NCBI RefSeq assembly: GCF_004403065.1
Contig: NZ_SOHA01000010.1
Location: 1-64,000 of the forward strand
Direction: 5' to 3'
DNA length: 64,000 nt
Source of the DNA: Cryobacterium cryoconiti
Lineage (GTDB): Bacteria; Actinomycetota; Actinomycetes; Actinomycetales; Microbacteriaceae
Both the position numbers and the translations under genes were made by a program. The notes below the pieces were generated by a model. It was not told the DNA's origin. It worked only from the letters and a program-made list of their open reading frames with translations, and searched no databases. Position 1 is the stretch's first letter; each line of letters starts with the position of its first letter. This document shows, piece after piece, positions 54,946 to 63,628 of the stretch.

Positions 54946-55905
54946 TCAGATCAGGATCGCGGTGACCTCGGCGAGGGTGGGCATCGAGGTGATGGCACCC
55001 GGGCGGGTGACCGAGACGGATGCCGCGACCGTCGCCCAGCGCACCGCGTCGATCATCTCCGCTTCGGTGACGCCGGCAGGCCCGGCAGCGGCAGGCCCGG
55101 CAGGCTCTTCTGCCGTCCGCTCGCGACGAGCCCCGGTCGCCAGCCGCGCCACCAACGCCCCCACGAACGTGTCGCCGGCTGCGGTTGTGTCGACCATGCC
55201 CACCGGGCGGGCCGGCGCGAGGCCGAGTGCGGAGCCGTCGAACGCGACGACGGCTCCCTCCTCACCCAGAGTGACGATCGCCCACCGGCTGCCGCGGCTC
55301 AGCACCTCGGCCGCGCGCACCGGGTCGTTCTCACCGCTGAGCTCGGCGGCCACGGGCCGGCCGGGCACGATCAGGTCGACCAGGTCGAGGAATCCGGCGG
55401 GCAGCGCCATCGCGGATGCCGGTGTGAGCACCGTGAAGACTCCGGCGTCCCGGGCGATGGCCAGTCCTTCCGTCAGTGCCGTCACGGGCAGCTCGCACTG
55501 CAGCACCAGGAACGCCGCCGCGGTGATCATCGAACGCTGCACCTCCGTGAGCTCGGCCAGGTCGGCATTGGCCCCCGGCACCACGACGATCGCCTTCTCG
55601 CCCGAGTCGACGACCGCGGTGTGCGTGGTGCCGGTCGGCGTCGGGGACCACTCGAGACCGGCGCCATGGATGCCCTCCGTCACCAGCACCCCGCGCAGCT
55701 GTTCCCCGTGCGGGTCCGCGCCGACCATGCCGAGGAAGTCCACCGCGGCACCCATCCGGGCCGCGGCGACGGCCTGGTTCAGGCCTGTGCCGCCCGGGCC
55801 GACGCTGAACCCGGAGCCGACCATCGTCTCACCCGGGCGGGGCAGCCCCGGCTGCCGCACCACGTGGTCCATGTTCGCGCCGCCGAGTACCGCAATCCTG
55901 TTCAT
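54946..55905 (-). CDS. PfkB-family carbohydrate kinase, ribokinase type
   Basis: 319 residues from ATG 55905. RIAVLGGANMDHVV, LPRPGETMVGSGFSVGPGGTGLNQAVAAARMGA and VDTTAAGDTFVGALVARLA carry the family's two signatures, with the catalytic Asp in AAGDTF. Ribokinase or a related sugar kinase is likely; the exact sugar is unknown. CAGACT ends six bases upstream of the ATG, favouring it over a GTG two codons earlier. Ribose-5-phosphate would feed PRPP for the nearby purine genes. Confidence 0.85.
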   Translation of the reverse strand: MNRIAVLGGANMDHVVRQPGLPRPGETMVGSGFSVGPGGTGLNQAVAAARMGAAVDFLGMVGADPHGEQLRGVLVTEGIHGAGLEWSPTPTGTTHTAVVDSGEKAIVVVPGANADLAELTEVQRSMITAAAFLVLQCELPVTALTEGLAIARDAGVFTVLTPASAMALPAGFLDLVDLIVPGRPVAAELSGENDPVRAAEVLSRGSRWAIVTLGEEGAVVAFDGSALGLAPARPVGMVDTTAAGDTFVGALVARLATGARRERTAEEPAGPAAAGPAGVTEAEMIDAVRWATVAASVSVTRPGAITSMPTLAEVTAILI

Positions 55906-55994
55906 CCGCACAGTCTGTCATCCGCTCAGTCCGGCATCCGCTCGGCCGGGCCGGCACCTGCCGCAGGACCGCTCTCGCGTGCGAGAATAGGGGA

Positions 55995-56393
55995 GTGACT
56001 TCAGACCAGCAGCCCGAGCAGTCAGCAGCGTCCGGCCCCGGAGAGAGCGCCGGCGAGTCGGTTGTGGACAAGTCCACCGTCACCGTGCGACGATCGCCCC
56101 GCTACTTCAACTTCATGATTCTCGGCGCCCTGACCGGTGCCATCACTGCCCTGATTCTCACGGTCGTGTTCCCGGAGAACGCCGAGTTCGGGGCCACCCA
56201 GGTCTTCGGATTCCTGTTGCTCGCTTTCGTCGCCCTGGGCGTCACACTGGGCGGCGTCGTGGCGATCATCATCGACCGGTTGATCTCTCGCCGCGGAACG
56301 ACGGTCATCGTCGATAGAATGGCACCGCTCGAGTCGAGTGATCCCGAGGCTCCGGATGCCGCGGCCACCCCCACGGATTCCGACCAGAACTAG
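55995..56393 (+). CDS. Small membrane protein before purF
   Basis: 132 residues. A charged N-terminus with Ser/Gly/Glu, two membrane helices (YFNFMILGALTGAITALILT and FGFLLLAFVALGVTLGGVVA) and a cytoplasmic tail ending ATPTDSDQN. No family recognised beyond actinobacterial neighbours of purF. GAGAAT ends six bases before the GTG. The purF start lies 76 bases later, so the genes may share a transcript. Confidence 0.65.
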   Translation: MTSDQQPEQSAASGPGESAGESVVDKSTVTVRRSPRYFNFMILGALTGAITALILTVVFPENAEFGATQVFGFLLLAFVALGVTLGGVVAIIIDRLISRRGTTVIVDRMAPLESSDPEAPDAAATPTDSDQN

Positions 56394-56469
56394 CCCACCG
56401 GCACTCCCGGTCACCCCACAACTCTCAGCACACATTCCCCCGAGCACTGATAGTAGAAGAGGCACCGAT

Positions 56470-58080
56470 TTGGCTGGCGGCGACGGACTATTAGGTCACG
56501 ATCTACTTCCCGGAGAGAAGGGGCCGCAGGATGCCTGCGGCGTCTTCGGCGTCTGGGCTCCCGGCGAGGAGGTGGCCAAGCTCAGCTACTTCGGCCTCTA
56601 CGCCCTGCAGCACCGCGGCCAGGAATCGGCCGGGATCGCCACCAGTGACGGCTCGAAGATCCTGATCTACAAGGACATGGGCCTGGTCTCCCAGGTCTTC
56701 AACGAGGCCGCGCTGAGCACCCTGATCGGTCACATCGCCGTCGGGCACACGCGCTACTCGACCACCGGGTCCTCGAGCTGGCAGAACGCCCAGCCCACCC
56801 TGGGCCGCACCTCGGGTGGCACGGTCGCCCTCGGCCACAACGGCAACCTCACCAACACGGCCGAGCTGCTGCAGCTCGTGCACGAGCGTTACCCGAAGGT
56901 GGAGGGTGAGCTCGCCCGCGGCAACACCACCGACACCGCCGTGATCACGGCCCTGTTCACCGGCGACGTCGACCACACCCTCGAGGTCACCGCACTCGAG
57001 GTGCTGCCGCGCCTGCGCGGCGCCTTCTGCCTCGTCTTCATGGACGAGACCACCCTGTACGCCGCCCGCGACCCGCAGGGGGTGCGCCCACTGGTGCTCG
57101 GCCGTCTCGAGCGCGGCTGGGTCGTCGCCTCCGAAACCGCCGCCCTCGACATCGTGGGGGCCAGCTTCGTGCGCGAGGTCGAGCCGGGCGAGCTGATCAC
57201 GATCGACGAGGACGGCCTGCGCACGCAGCGGTTCGCCGAGGCGAAGCCCGCCGGCTGCGTGTTCGAATACGTCTACCTGGCCCGGCCAGACACCACCATC
57301 GCCGGCCGCGGCGTGCACGAGGCTCGGGTCGAGATGGGCCGCCGCCTCGCCCAGGAGTACCCCGTCGAGGCCGACCTCGTCATTCCGACCCCCGAGTCCG
57401 GCACCCCGGCGGCGATCGGCTACGCGCAGGCATCCGGCATTCCGTTCGGCCAGGGCCTGGTGAAGAACTCCTACGTGGGACGCACGTTCATCCAGCCGTC
57501 GGAGACCATCCGGCAACGCGGGATCAAGCTCAAGCTCAACCCGCTCAAGGCCGTGATCAAGGGCAAGCGGTTGATCGTCGTCGACGACTCGATCGTGCGC
57601 GGCAACACGCAGCGCGCCCTGGTCAGCATGCTGAGGGAGGCCGGCGCCGCCGAGGTGCATGTGCGCATCTCGAGCCCGCCGATCACCTGGCCGTGTTTCT
57701 ACGGCATCGACTTCGCCTCCCGTGCCGAACTCATCGCGACCGGCCTCGGCGTCGACGAGGTACGCCAGGCCATCGGCGCGGACTCGCTCGGCTACCTCTC
57801 GCCGGAAGGCATGATCGCCGCCACCGAGCAGCCGCCCGAACGCCTGTGCACGGCCTGCTTCACCGGGGTCTACCCGATCCCGCTGCCCGACTCCGCGCAC
57901 CTGGGCAAGAACCTGCTCGAGCGCCCGGCCGCCGCCTCCAACGGATGCGACCCGGGCCCCGACGCAGAGTTCGAGCCTCTGCTCGACCCCGCGACCTCCC
58001 TGCGCCCAGAGACGGCGCGCGAAGAAGCCCTGACCAAACAGGGTAAACCCCCGATCGGCGATCCAGGAAGACAAGAATGA
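56470..58080 (+). CDS. purF: Amidophosphoribosyltransferase
   Basis: 536 residues from TTG 56470, with AGAGG upstream; earlier codons overlap the previous gene. First committed step: PRPP and glutamine to phosphoribosylamine. A short propeptide is cut before the nucleophile Cys in QDACGVFGVWAPG. Then ALQHRGQESAGI, GHTRYSTTG, HNGNL and the PRPP site LIVVDDSIVRGNT. Cysteines in TWPCFYGIDF and RLCTACFTG suggest the iron-sulfur form. The stop overlaps purM (ATGA). Confidence 0.96.
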   Translation: MAGGDGLLGHDLLPGEKGPQDACGVFGVWAPGEEVAKLSYFGLYALQHRGQESAGIATSDGSKILIYKDMGLVSQVFNEAALSTLIGHIAVGHTRYSTTGSSSWQNAQPTLGRTSGGTVALGHNGNLTNTAELLQLVHERYPKVEGELARGNTTDTAVITALFTGDVDHTLEVTALEVLPRLRGAFCLVFMDETTLYAARDPQGVRPLVLGRLERGWVVASETAALDIVGASFVREVEPGELITIDEDGLRTQRFAEAKPAGCVFEYVYLARPDTTIAGRGVHEARVEMGRRLAQEYPVEADLVIPTPESGTPAAIGYAQASGIPFGQGLVKNSYVGRTFIQPSETIRQRGIKLKLNPLKAVIKGKRLIVVDDSIVRGNTQRALVSMLREAGAAEVHVRISSPPITWPCFYGIDFASRAELIATGLGVDEVRQAIGADSLGYLSPEGMIAATEQPPERLCTACFTGVYPIPLPDSAHLGKNLLERPAAASNGCDPGPDAEFEPLLDPATSLRPETAREEALTKQGKPPIGDPGRQE

Positions 58081-59180
58081 GCAACGCGTCCTATGCGGCA
58101 GCCGGAGTCGACACCACGGCCGGCGATCTCGCCGTCTCCCTGATGAAGGAGGCCGTGTCGAACACGCACGGCCCCGAGGTCCTCGGCGGGTTCGGCGGCT
58201 TCGCCGGGCTCTACGACGTCTCCTTCCTCACCAGCTTCAAGCGCCCGCTGCTGGCCACGTCAACGGATGGCGTGGGCACCAAGGTCGCGATCGCCCAGGC
58301 CATCGACAAGCACGACACGATCGGTCAGGACCTCGTGGGCATGGTCGTCGACGACATCATCGTGGTCGGGGCCCGCCCGCTCTTCATGACGGACTACATC
58401 GCGTGCGGCAAGGTCGTTCCCGAGCGCATCGCGGACATCGTCGCGGGTATCGCCCGCGCCTGCGCCGCCACCGGCACCGCCCTCGTCGGCGGAGAGACCG
58501 CCGAGCACCCCGGCCTGCTCGGCGTGGACGACTACGACGTGGCCGGCGCCGCCACCGGCGTGGTGGAAGCCGACCAGGTCCTCGGCGCGGAGAAGGTGCG
58601 CCACGGCGACGTCGTCGTGGCGATGGCGTCCTCCGGCCTGCACTCCAACGGCTACTCGCTCGTGCGGCACATCCTCGCCACGCGCGGCATCGGCTACACC
58701 GACACCTCCGCCGAACTCGGCGGCGTGGTCGGCGAGGTGCTGCTCGAGCCGACCCGGCTGTACACCGGGCCGCTGCTCAGCGTGCTCGCCGACCCGGAGC
58801 TCGCCGGCGTCGTGCACTCGCTCAGCCACGTCACCGGCGGCGGCATCGCGGCGAACCTCGCCCGCGTGCTCCCGCTCGGCGCCTGGGTGGAGGTCGACCG
58901 GTCCACCTGGTCGCCGTCCCCGGTCTTCCGGGTGCTCAGTGAACTGGCCGGATCTTCGCTCGAGAGCTCGGAGGGCACCTGGAACCTGGGCGTCGGCATG
59001 TTCGCCGTCGTCGCGGCCGAGTCGGCGTCATCCGTGATCGCGCGCCTTGCCGCCGACGGCGTCCCCGCGTGGGTGGCCGGCCGTGTGTCGACGGCCCCGC
59101 ACGATTTCACGGGCTTCGAGCAGGGTGCCAAGGGCGTGAACGGCGGTGCCGTGCGCCTGGTCGGCGGCTACGCGGCGTAG
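58077..59180 (+). CDS. purM: Phosphoribosylformylglycinamidine cyclo-ligase (AIR synthetase)
   Basis: 367 residues. It closes the imidazole ring of FGAM to AIR using ATP. SYAAAGVDTTAGDLAV, GGFGGFAGLYD, LATSTDGVGTKV, DLVGMVVDDIIVVGA, GGETAEHPG, ASSGLHSNGYSLVR and SHVTGGGIAANLARV are typical. Coupled to purF by an ATGA overlap. A 33-bp inverted repeat begins 62 bases after the stop codon. Confidence 0.96.
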   Translation: MSNASYAAAGVDTTAGDLAVSLMKEAVSNTHGPEVLGGFGGFAGLYDVSFLTSFKRPLLATSTDGVGTKVAIAQAIDKHDTIGQDLVGMVVDDIIVVGARPLFMTDYIACGKVVPERIADIVAGIARACAATGTALVGGETAEHPGLLGVDDYDVAGAATGVVEADQVLGAEKVRHGDVVVAMASSGLHSNGYSLVRHILATRGIGYTDTSAELGGVVGEVLLEPTRLYTGPLLSVLADPELAGVVHSLSHVTGGGIAANLARVLPLGAWVEVDRSTWSPSPVFRVLSELAGSSLESSEGTWNLGVGMFAVVAAESASSVIARLAADGVPAWVAGRVSTAPHDFTGFEQGAKGVNGGAVRLVGGYAA

Positions 59181-59242
59181 CCCGTTCGGCGGTCGGCCCG
59201 GCTCGCCCGCCCCGCCCCGCCCTGCACGGCTCGGGGATGGCT

Positions 59243-59314
59243 GTCGAGCGTCGCCGTTCGTGCCGAGAGTCGCCGTCGGTGCGGCGACTCTCGGCACAAT
59301 CGGCGACTCTCAGC
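59243..59314. repeat. Composite inverted repeat, CGAGAGTCGCCG class
   Basis: Arms 59243-59275 and 59282-59314 match at 28 of 33 positions around a 6-base loop. Each arm has two direct sub-repeats (gtcgagcgtcgccgt then gccgagagtcgccgt). It fills the convergent gap between purM and the DUF3073 gene, and is the clearest copy of this class. Confidence 0.85.
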
Positions 59315-59379
59315 AAGGGAGGGCGCGCGCGCGGCGCGACGGCAGGCACGCCGACGGGGGCGGCCGTCAGGCTCGGGGC

Positions 59380-59637
59380 CTAGGCGCGCTTCTGCTCGTC
59401 TTCGGTGGCGTAGTGGTCGACGTACTGGTCGTCGTCGTCATCGTCGGTTTCCGCGGTCTTGCCCGGCTTGCCGGCCTCGTACTCCGGCCACTTCGCGAGG
59501 TCTTCGTCGAGGCGAGGGTCGCTGGCCGGATGCCCGGTGAGTTCGCGTTCGAGCGCGTTGTAGTTGGTGTCCGGGCTGAAGTACTTCAGTTCCCGGGCAA
59601 CTTTGGTGTGTTTTGCTTTTTGACGGCCGCGCCCCAT
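59380..59637 (-). CDS. DUF3073 family protein
   Basis: 85 residues. The basic N-terminus MGRGRQKAKHTKVARELKY, then YFSPDTNYNALERELTG, and an acidic tail (DDDDDDQYVDHY) are the marks of DUF3073, a small actinobacterial protein of unknown function. The Arg/Lys-rich start with an acidic tail suggests nucleic-acid or ribosome contact, inferred only. The ATG has AGGGGG upstream. Its leader contains a CTCCCGGGAG palindrome (59679-59688) and a CCGTCA/TGACGG inverted repeat (59712-59731). Confidence 0.85.
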   Translation of the reverse strand: MGRGRQKAKHTKVARELKYFSPDTNYNALERELTGHPASDPRLDEDLAKWPEYEAGKPGKTAETDDDDDDQYVDHYATEDEQKRA

Positions 59638-59807
59638 GCGAGACCCCCTAACGATGCCAGGCCGGGTGAGAGAAACGTCTCCCGGGAGTTGCCGAATATG
59701 GTGAAAACTAGCCGTCAGTTTAGCATGACGGGCCGAACGGACCGCGGGTGCAGATCACGAGCAGCGGCAGCCAGGCACGTTCGCAGGCAGCGTTATCTCA
59801 CTGTACC

Positions 59808-60176
59808 TCAGCGGGAGAGAACGTACCCGGCCCCGCAGACCAGGAACCCGAGAAAAAGAGTAGCGGTCAGATTGAGGATGCCCGCCCGCCAGCGCCCGGT
59901 CAGCGCCAACTCGACCGTCTCAACGCTCCAGGTGCTGAAGGTGGTCAGGCCGCCGCAGACGCCCGTCAGCAGGATCAGCCGCACGTCGTCGGAGACCGCG
60001 GCGCGCTCCGCCAGCCCGAGAACCACGCCACCGATCAGCGACCCGGCCACGTTCACGATCAGCACGCCGAACGGCAGCCGCCCGGGGCCCACGGGAAGGG
60101 CGCGGGAGACGAGGAAGCGCACGACCGCCGCTGCGCCGCCGGCGGCGAGTACACCGAGAACCAGCCAGGCGCTCAC
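59808..60176 (-). CDS. crcB: CrcB/Fluc fluoride channel subunit 2
   Basis: 122 residues, four helices. GGAAAVVRFLVSRAL, IVNVAGSLIGGVVLG and GVCGGLTTFSTWSVETV carry the Fluc signature (conserved Asn and TTFSTWS). It forms a passive fluoride exit channel. GTG 60176 overlaps the stop codon of the sister crcB gene, a paired arrangement in which two different subunits likely make a heterodimer. No fluoride riboswitch was seen. Confidence 0.9.
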   Translation of the reverse strand: MSAWLVLGVLAAGGAAAVVRFLVSRALPVGPGRLPFGVLIVNVAGSLIGGVVLGLAERAAVSDDVRLILLTGVCGGLTTFSTWSVETVELALTGRWRAGILNLTATLFLGFLVCGAGYVLSR

Positions 60177-60589
60177 AGGGTGCTCCCGGCATCCGGGATA
60201 TCCGCCAGTGTGCGATGCCGAAGCAGCGCGCCCAGCCGCAGGCCGAGGGCCGCGGCGCCGAAACCGAGCAGGAGCGTCGCGGCGAGGTAGACCCAGCCCA
60301 GCGCCGAGGCGCCGGCCGCGACAAGAGCGACCAGGGAGACCATCACGGCGGAGTAGGTCGTGAACGATCCGAGCAGGCCCGTGCCAAGGGCTGCCTTGAC
60401 CCAGGCAGGCAGGCCCGGTCGGGTCCACAGGCCGGCCACCAGCCAGCCGAGTGCGAGAGCACCGAGTGTGTTGGCGATCAGCGTGCTCACCGGGAAGGCG
60501 GTGTCGGTGTGCGGGAGCGCCTGGTCGATGCCGAGGCGGAGGCCCGTGCCGACCAGGCCGCCGAGGAAGACGGGAAGCGCCAGGCGCAT
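60173..60589 (-). CDS. crcB: CrcB/Fluc fluoride channel subunit 1
   Basis: 138 residues, four helices. VGTGLRLGIDQAL, LIANTLGALALGWL and GTGLLGSFTTYSAVMVSL hold the Fluc marks, here SFTTYS in place of TTFSTWS. The ATG stands three bases after the KimA-like gene stop codon, so potassium-uptake-like and fluoride-export genes are in one transcript. Four-base overlap with the second crcB gene. Confidence 0.9.
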   Translation of the reverse strand: MRLALPVFLGGLVGTGLRLGIDQALPHTDTAFPVSTLIANTLGALALGWLVAGLWTRPGLPAWVKAALGTGLLGSFTTYSAVMVSLVALVAAGASALGWVYLAATLLLGFGAAALGLRLGALLRHRTLADIPDAGSTL

Positions 60590-60592
60590 CCG

Positions 60593-62752
60593 TTACTTCC
60601 TCTTGCGGCGGCGGGCGGCCGAGGGCCGGGACGTCGCCGGAACCGTGCCGACGGCGACCGGAGGCTTGACCGGCGCGTCCTTGGTTGCCGGCGCCAGCGG
60701 TCGGCGGGGGATCGGACGGGGGCGCACGGGTTCGCCGCGGCGGTCCTGGCCGGGCACGGGCCGGGACCGCCGGCCGTAGATCAGCTCGGAGGAATCAAGC
60801 AGCCACGGCACCAGAGCGATGGTGACGCCGTGCACCATCATGAGCTTCTGGCGCAACCGGCGGGCCTTGTGGTTGTGCAGGAGACCCTCCCACCAGTGGC
60901 CCACGATGTAGATCGGGGTGTACACCGTGACGACCTCGGAGCCGTGGTCTTCGCGCCGGTCCTTGATGTAGCAGATCAGCGGCCAGCTGATATCCCGGTA
61001 CGGCGACTGCACGATGCGCAACGGCACCTGGATGTTCTGCTGCACCCAGGCGCGTTTGAGATCCTTGGTCTCGTCGTAGTCGACCGAGATGTGCACGGCT
61101 TCGATGCTCTCGTGGCGGGCGGCGATGGCGTAGTCCAGCGCCTTGAGCACGGGCTTCTGCATCTTGCCCACCAGCACGATGGCGTGGTCGCCCTGGGAGC
61201 CGAAGGTGGTGTGGGCATCCACTTCGATTTCCTTGGCCACATCCCGGTAATACCGGTTCACGCCGAGCATCAGGGTGAACAGCACGGGCATCAGAACGAA
61301 GACGAGCCAGGCGCCGTGGGTGAACTTGGTGATCGTGACCACGATCAGCACCACGCCGGTGAGCAGCGCGCCGAAACCGTTGATCGAGAGGCTGGCGATG
61401 ATGGATGCCCGGTTCGGCGGGTTGGTCTTGAGCAGCTTGAGCCAGTGCCGCACCATGCCCGTCTGGCCGAGCGTGAAGGAGACGAAGACGCCGATGATGT
61501 AGAGCTGGATCAGCACGGTCAGGTTGGCCTGGTAGATCACCAGGATGACGCACGCGAAGAAGGCCAGCAGCAGCACGCCGTTGGAGTAGATCAGGCGGTC
61601 TCCGCGGGTGCTGAGCGATTTCGGTGCGTAGGAGTCCTTGGCGAGCACCGAGCCGAGCAGCGGGAACCCGTTGAACGCCGTGTTGGCGGCCAGCAACAGC
61701 ACGGCCGCGGTCGCGGCCTGCAGAACGAAGAACATGATCGAGTTGTTGCCGAAGGTGGCGGCCGCGATCTGGGCGATCAGGCTGCGTTGCGGGGAGGTCG
61801 CGCACTCCTCCCAGCCGATCAGGTCGCAGGGGTTCTCCGCGTAGTGCACCTTGGCGAACAGGGCGAGGGCCGTCAGCCCGATGAAGAGCGTGATGGCGAT
61901 GCCACCCATGAGCACCAGGGTGCGCTGGGCGTTCTTGACCTTCGGCCGCTTGAACGCGGGAACCCCGTTGGCGATCGCCTCGACCCCGGTGAGCGCGCTG
62001 CACCCGCTGGCGAAGGAGCGCAGCAGCAACAGGATGAAGGCTGACTGGGCCAGGTTCTGGGCCTCGACCTCGTAGTTGGCCGATTCGGCCATCGGGGTGT
62101 CGCCGAGGGCCACCCGGGTCAGACCCACCACGACCATCAACGCCACGGTGCCGATGAAGAGGTAGGTGGGGATGGCGAAGGCCTTGCTGGACTCGTGCAC
62201 GCCGCGCAGGTTCACCGCCGCGAGCATGATCACGAAGAAGACCGCGAATTCCACTCGGAACGGGGCGAGCGCCGGGAGCGCGGAGATGATGTTGTCGACA
62301 CCGCTGGCCACCGACACGACCACGGTCATCACGTAGTCGACGAGGAGGGCGGACGCGACGATGAGGCCGGCCTTCTCGCCGAGGTTCTTGTGGGCGACCT
62401 CGTAGTCGCCGCCGCCGGACGGGTAGGCCTTGATCAGCTGGCGGTAGGACGCGACGACCACGACGAGCAGAAGCACGACGCACGCCGCGACCCAGGGCGC
62501 GAAGCTGAGGAAGGCGAGCCCACCGAGCGTCAGGATCATCAGGAGCTCTTGCGGTGCGTAGGCGACGCTCGAGAGTGGGTCGCTCGCGAAGATGGGGAGG
62601 GCGAGGTGCTTGGGCAGCAACTGGCCGTCGAGCTTTTCGGTCGACAGCGGGTCACCGATGATCCACCGTTTCGGTGAACGTGTTTCCGGTACTGGGGGGC
62701 TTCCCTCTGGTATCACGAGGGTCGACACTACTCCCTTGGATTCCACTGTCAA
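60593..62752 (-). CDS. APC-family permease resembling the potassium importer KimA
   Basis: 719 residues by the longest frame. SDPLSSVAYAPQELLMIL, LSYRQ-like ASYRQLIKAYPSGGGDYEVA and NLGEKAGLIVASALLVDY strongly resemble KimA of Bacillus: about twelve helices and a long cytoplasmic C-terminal domain (ends RKRK). KimA imports K+ and is shut by c-di-AMP. The start is uncertain: TTG 62752 is the longest, but TTGACA (62752-62747), 16 bases and TAGTGT (62730-62725) form a good promoter inside the ORF, so GTG 62716 is a likely leaderless start. Confidence 0.8.
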   Translation of the reverse strand: MTVESKGVVSTLVIPEGSPPVPETRSPKRWIIGDPLSTEKLDGQLLPKHLALPIFASDPLSSVAYAPQELLMILTLGGLAFLSFAPWVAACVVLLLVVVVASYRQLIKAYPSGGGDYEVAHKNLGEKAGLIVASALLVDYVMTVVVSVASGVDNIISALPALAPFRVEFAVFFVIMLAAVNLRGVHESSKAFAIPTYLFIGTVALMVVVGLTRVALGDTPMAESANYEVEAQNLAQSAFILLLLRSFASGCSALTGVEAIANGVPAFKRPKVKNAQRTLVLMGGIAITLFIGLTALALFAKVHYAENPCDLIGWEECATSPQRSLIAQIAAATFGNNSIMFFVLQAATAAVLLLAANTAFNGFPLLGSVLAKDSYAPKSLSTRGDRLIYSNGVLLLAFFACVILVIYQANLTVLIQLYIIGVFVSFTLGQTGMVRHWLKLLKTNPPNRASIIASLSINGFGALLTGVVLIVVTITKFTHGAWLVFVLMPVLFTLMLGVNRYYRDVAKEIEVDAHTTFGSQGDHAIVLVGKMQKPVLKALDYAIAARHESIEAVHISVDYDETKDLKRAWVQQNIQVPLRIVQSPYRDISWPLICYIKDRREDHGSEVVTVYTPIYIVGHWWEGLLHNHKARRLRQKLMMVHGVTIALVPWLLDSSELIYGRRSRPVPGQDRRGEPVRPRPIPRRPLAPATKDAPVKPPVAVGTVPATSRPSAARRRKRK

Positions 62753-62797
62753 ATCCGTGGGAGTCGGGTGTTCCGTGGGCGTGTCGTGGGCGTGTCG

Positions 62798-63238
62798 TCA
62801 GGTGGTGTGCGAGGCCTCGATGACCCGCCACAGGGAACGGCGGAGGAGTTCGAGCTCGTCGTGGCTCATTCCCAATTTGTCGATGATGCGGGGAGGGATC
62901 GTGCGGGCCTCGTTGCGGAGGCTTCGTCCGATGTCGGTGAGCGAGACGTCGAGCACGCGTTCGTCCTGCTCGTTGCGGTGCCGGGCGATAAGTCCGGATG
63001 CCTCCAGTCTCTTGAGCAGAGGGGAGAGGGTGGCCGGTTCGAGCCGGAGCTCCTCGGCCAGATCCTTGACCCGGCAGGGCTCGCGCCCCCAGAGGGCAAG
63101 CATCACGAGGTATTGCGGATGGGTGAGCCCGTAGGGCTCGAGGACCGGGCGGTAGATCGAGATCACGCTGCGCGACGCGATGGCGAGGGCGAAGCAGACC
63201 TGATCCTCCAGACGGAGGAGGTCGGGGACATCCGTCAC
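62798..63238 (-). CDS. MarR-family regulator, OhrR-like
   Basis: 146 residues. EDQVCFALAIASR with the conserved reactive Cys, YRPVLEPYGLTHPQYLVMLALWG and the wing region LRLEPATLSPLLKRLEASGLIARHRNEQDERVLDVSLT follow OhrR, which senses organic peroxides through that Cys. GTG 63238 follows GGAGGAA. Divergent from a small gene, with ATTAGT-N6-ACTAAT between them. The KimA-like gene follows after 45 bases. Confidence 0.85.
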   Translation of the reverse strand: MTDVPDLLRLEDQVCFALAIASRSVISIYRPVLEPYGLTHPQYLVMLALWGREPCRVKDLAEELRLEPATLSPLLKRLEASGLIARHRNEQDERVLDVSLTDIGRSLRNEARTIPPRIIDKLGMSHDELELLRRSLWRVIEASHTT

Positions 63239-63259
63239 GGGCTTCCTCCGGTTCTGGGT

Positions 63260-63277
63260 ATTAGTTAGTACACTAAT
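63260..63277. promoter_or_regulatory. Putative MarR-family operator
   Basis: ATTAGT (63260-63265) and ACTAAT (63272-63277) are exact inverted halves separated by six bases, in the 43-base gap between the MarR gene and a divergent small gene. It overlaps TACACT (63269-63274), a -10-like hexamer seven bases before the ATG at 63282. AT-rich against its surroundings. Autoregulation is the likely role. Confidence 0.7.
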
Positions 63278-63281
63278 GATT

Positions 63282-63548
63282 ATGACACGCACGAGAAAAG
63301 AACCGAGTGACGAGCGTGGCCTGGTCGGCGTCATCGCCCGCCTCAACCGCCGGCTGCTGCCCTGGATCGGCCCGCCACCCCTCGGGCCCTACGACACGGT
63401 GACCCCCGCCGAAGTCGAGCAGACGCGGGCGCGCTCGGTGTGCCCGATCTGCGGCGCCCTGATGTCCCTGCACGAGATCGACCGGTCGGGTGAGCGCACC
63501 CAGATGCGTCACCCCACACCGGAGGAGATCGCGGCTCGTACCGTGTGA
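63282..63548 (+). CDS. Small CxxC protein divergent from the MarR gene
   Basis: 88 residues. A basic N-terminus, LNRRLLPWIGPPPLGPYD, then SVCPICGALMSLHEIDRSGERTQMRHP with one CxxC and nearby histidines that could bind zinc. No family recognised. ATG 63282 is preferred to ATG 63276, which lies within the operator. TACACT ends seven bases upstream, so the mRNA may be leaderless. Probably controlled with the MarR gene. Confidence 0.65.
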   Translation: MTRTRKEPSDERGLVGVIARLNRRLLPWIGPPPLGPYDTVTPAEVEQTRARSVCPICGALMSLHEIDRSGERTQMRHPTPEEIAARTV

Positions 63549-63563
63549 CCCTTTCCCGAAGAC

Positions 63564-63607
63564 AAACGGAGAACCCCCTCGCCGGGCGGCGAGGGGGTTC
63601 TCCGTTT
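63564..63607. terminator. 20-bp perfect hairpin terminator
   Basis: Arms 63564-63583 and 63588-63607 pair over 20 bases with a GGGC loop, starting AAACGGAG and ending CTCCGTTT, so each strand has a short T-run at the stem foot. Convergent position between the small CxxC gene and the next gene suggests a two-way terminator. It is the only element here with canonical terminator features. Confidence 0.9.
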
Positions 63608-63628
63608 CGGGTCGTGTGTCGGGACTTG

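Noticed and set aside
60590-60592. Fluoride riboswitch before crcB
   Set aside because: Only three bases separate the first crcB from the preceding gene, and no riboswitch-like sequence was seen in the operon leader.
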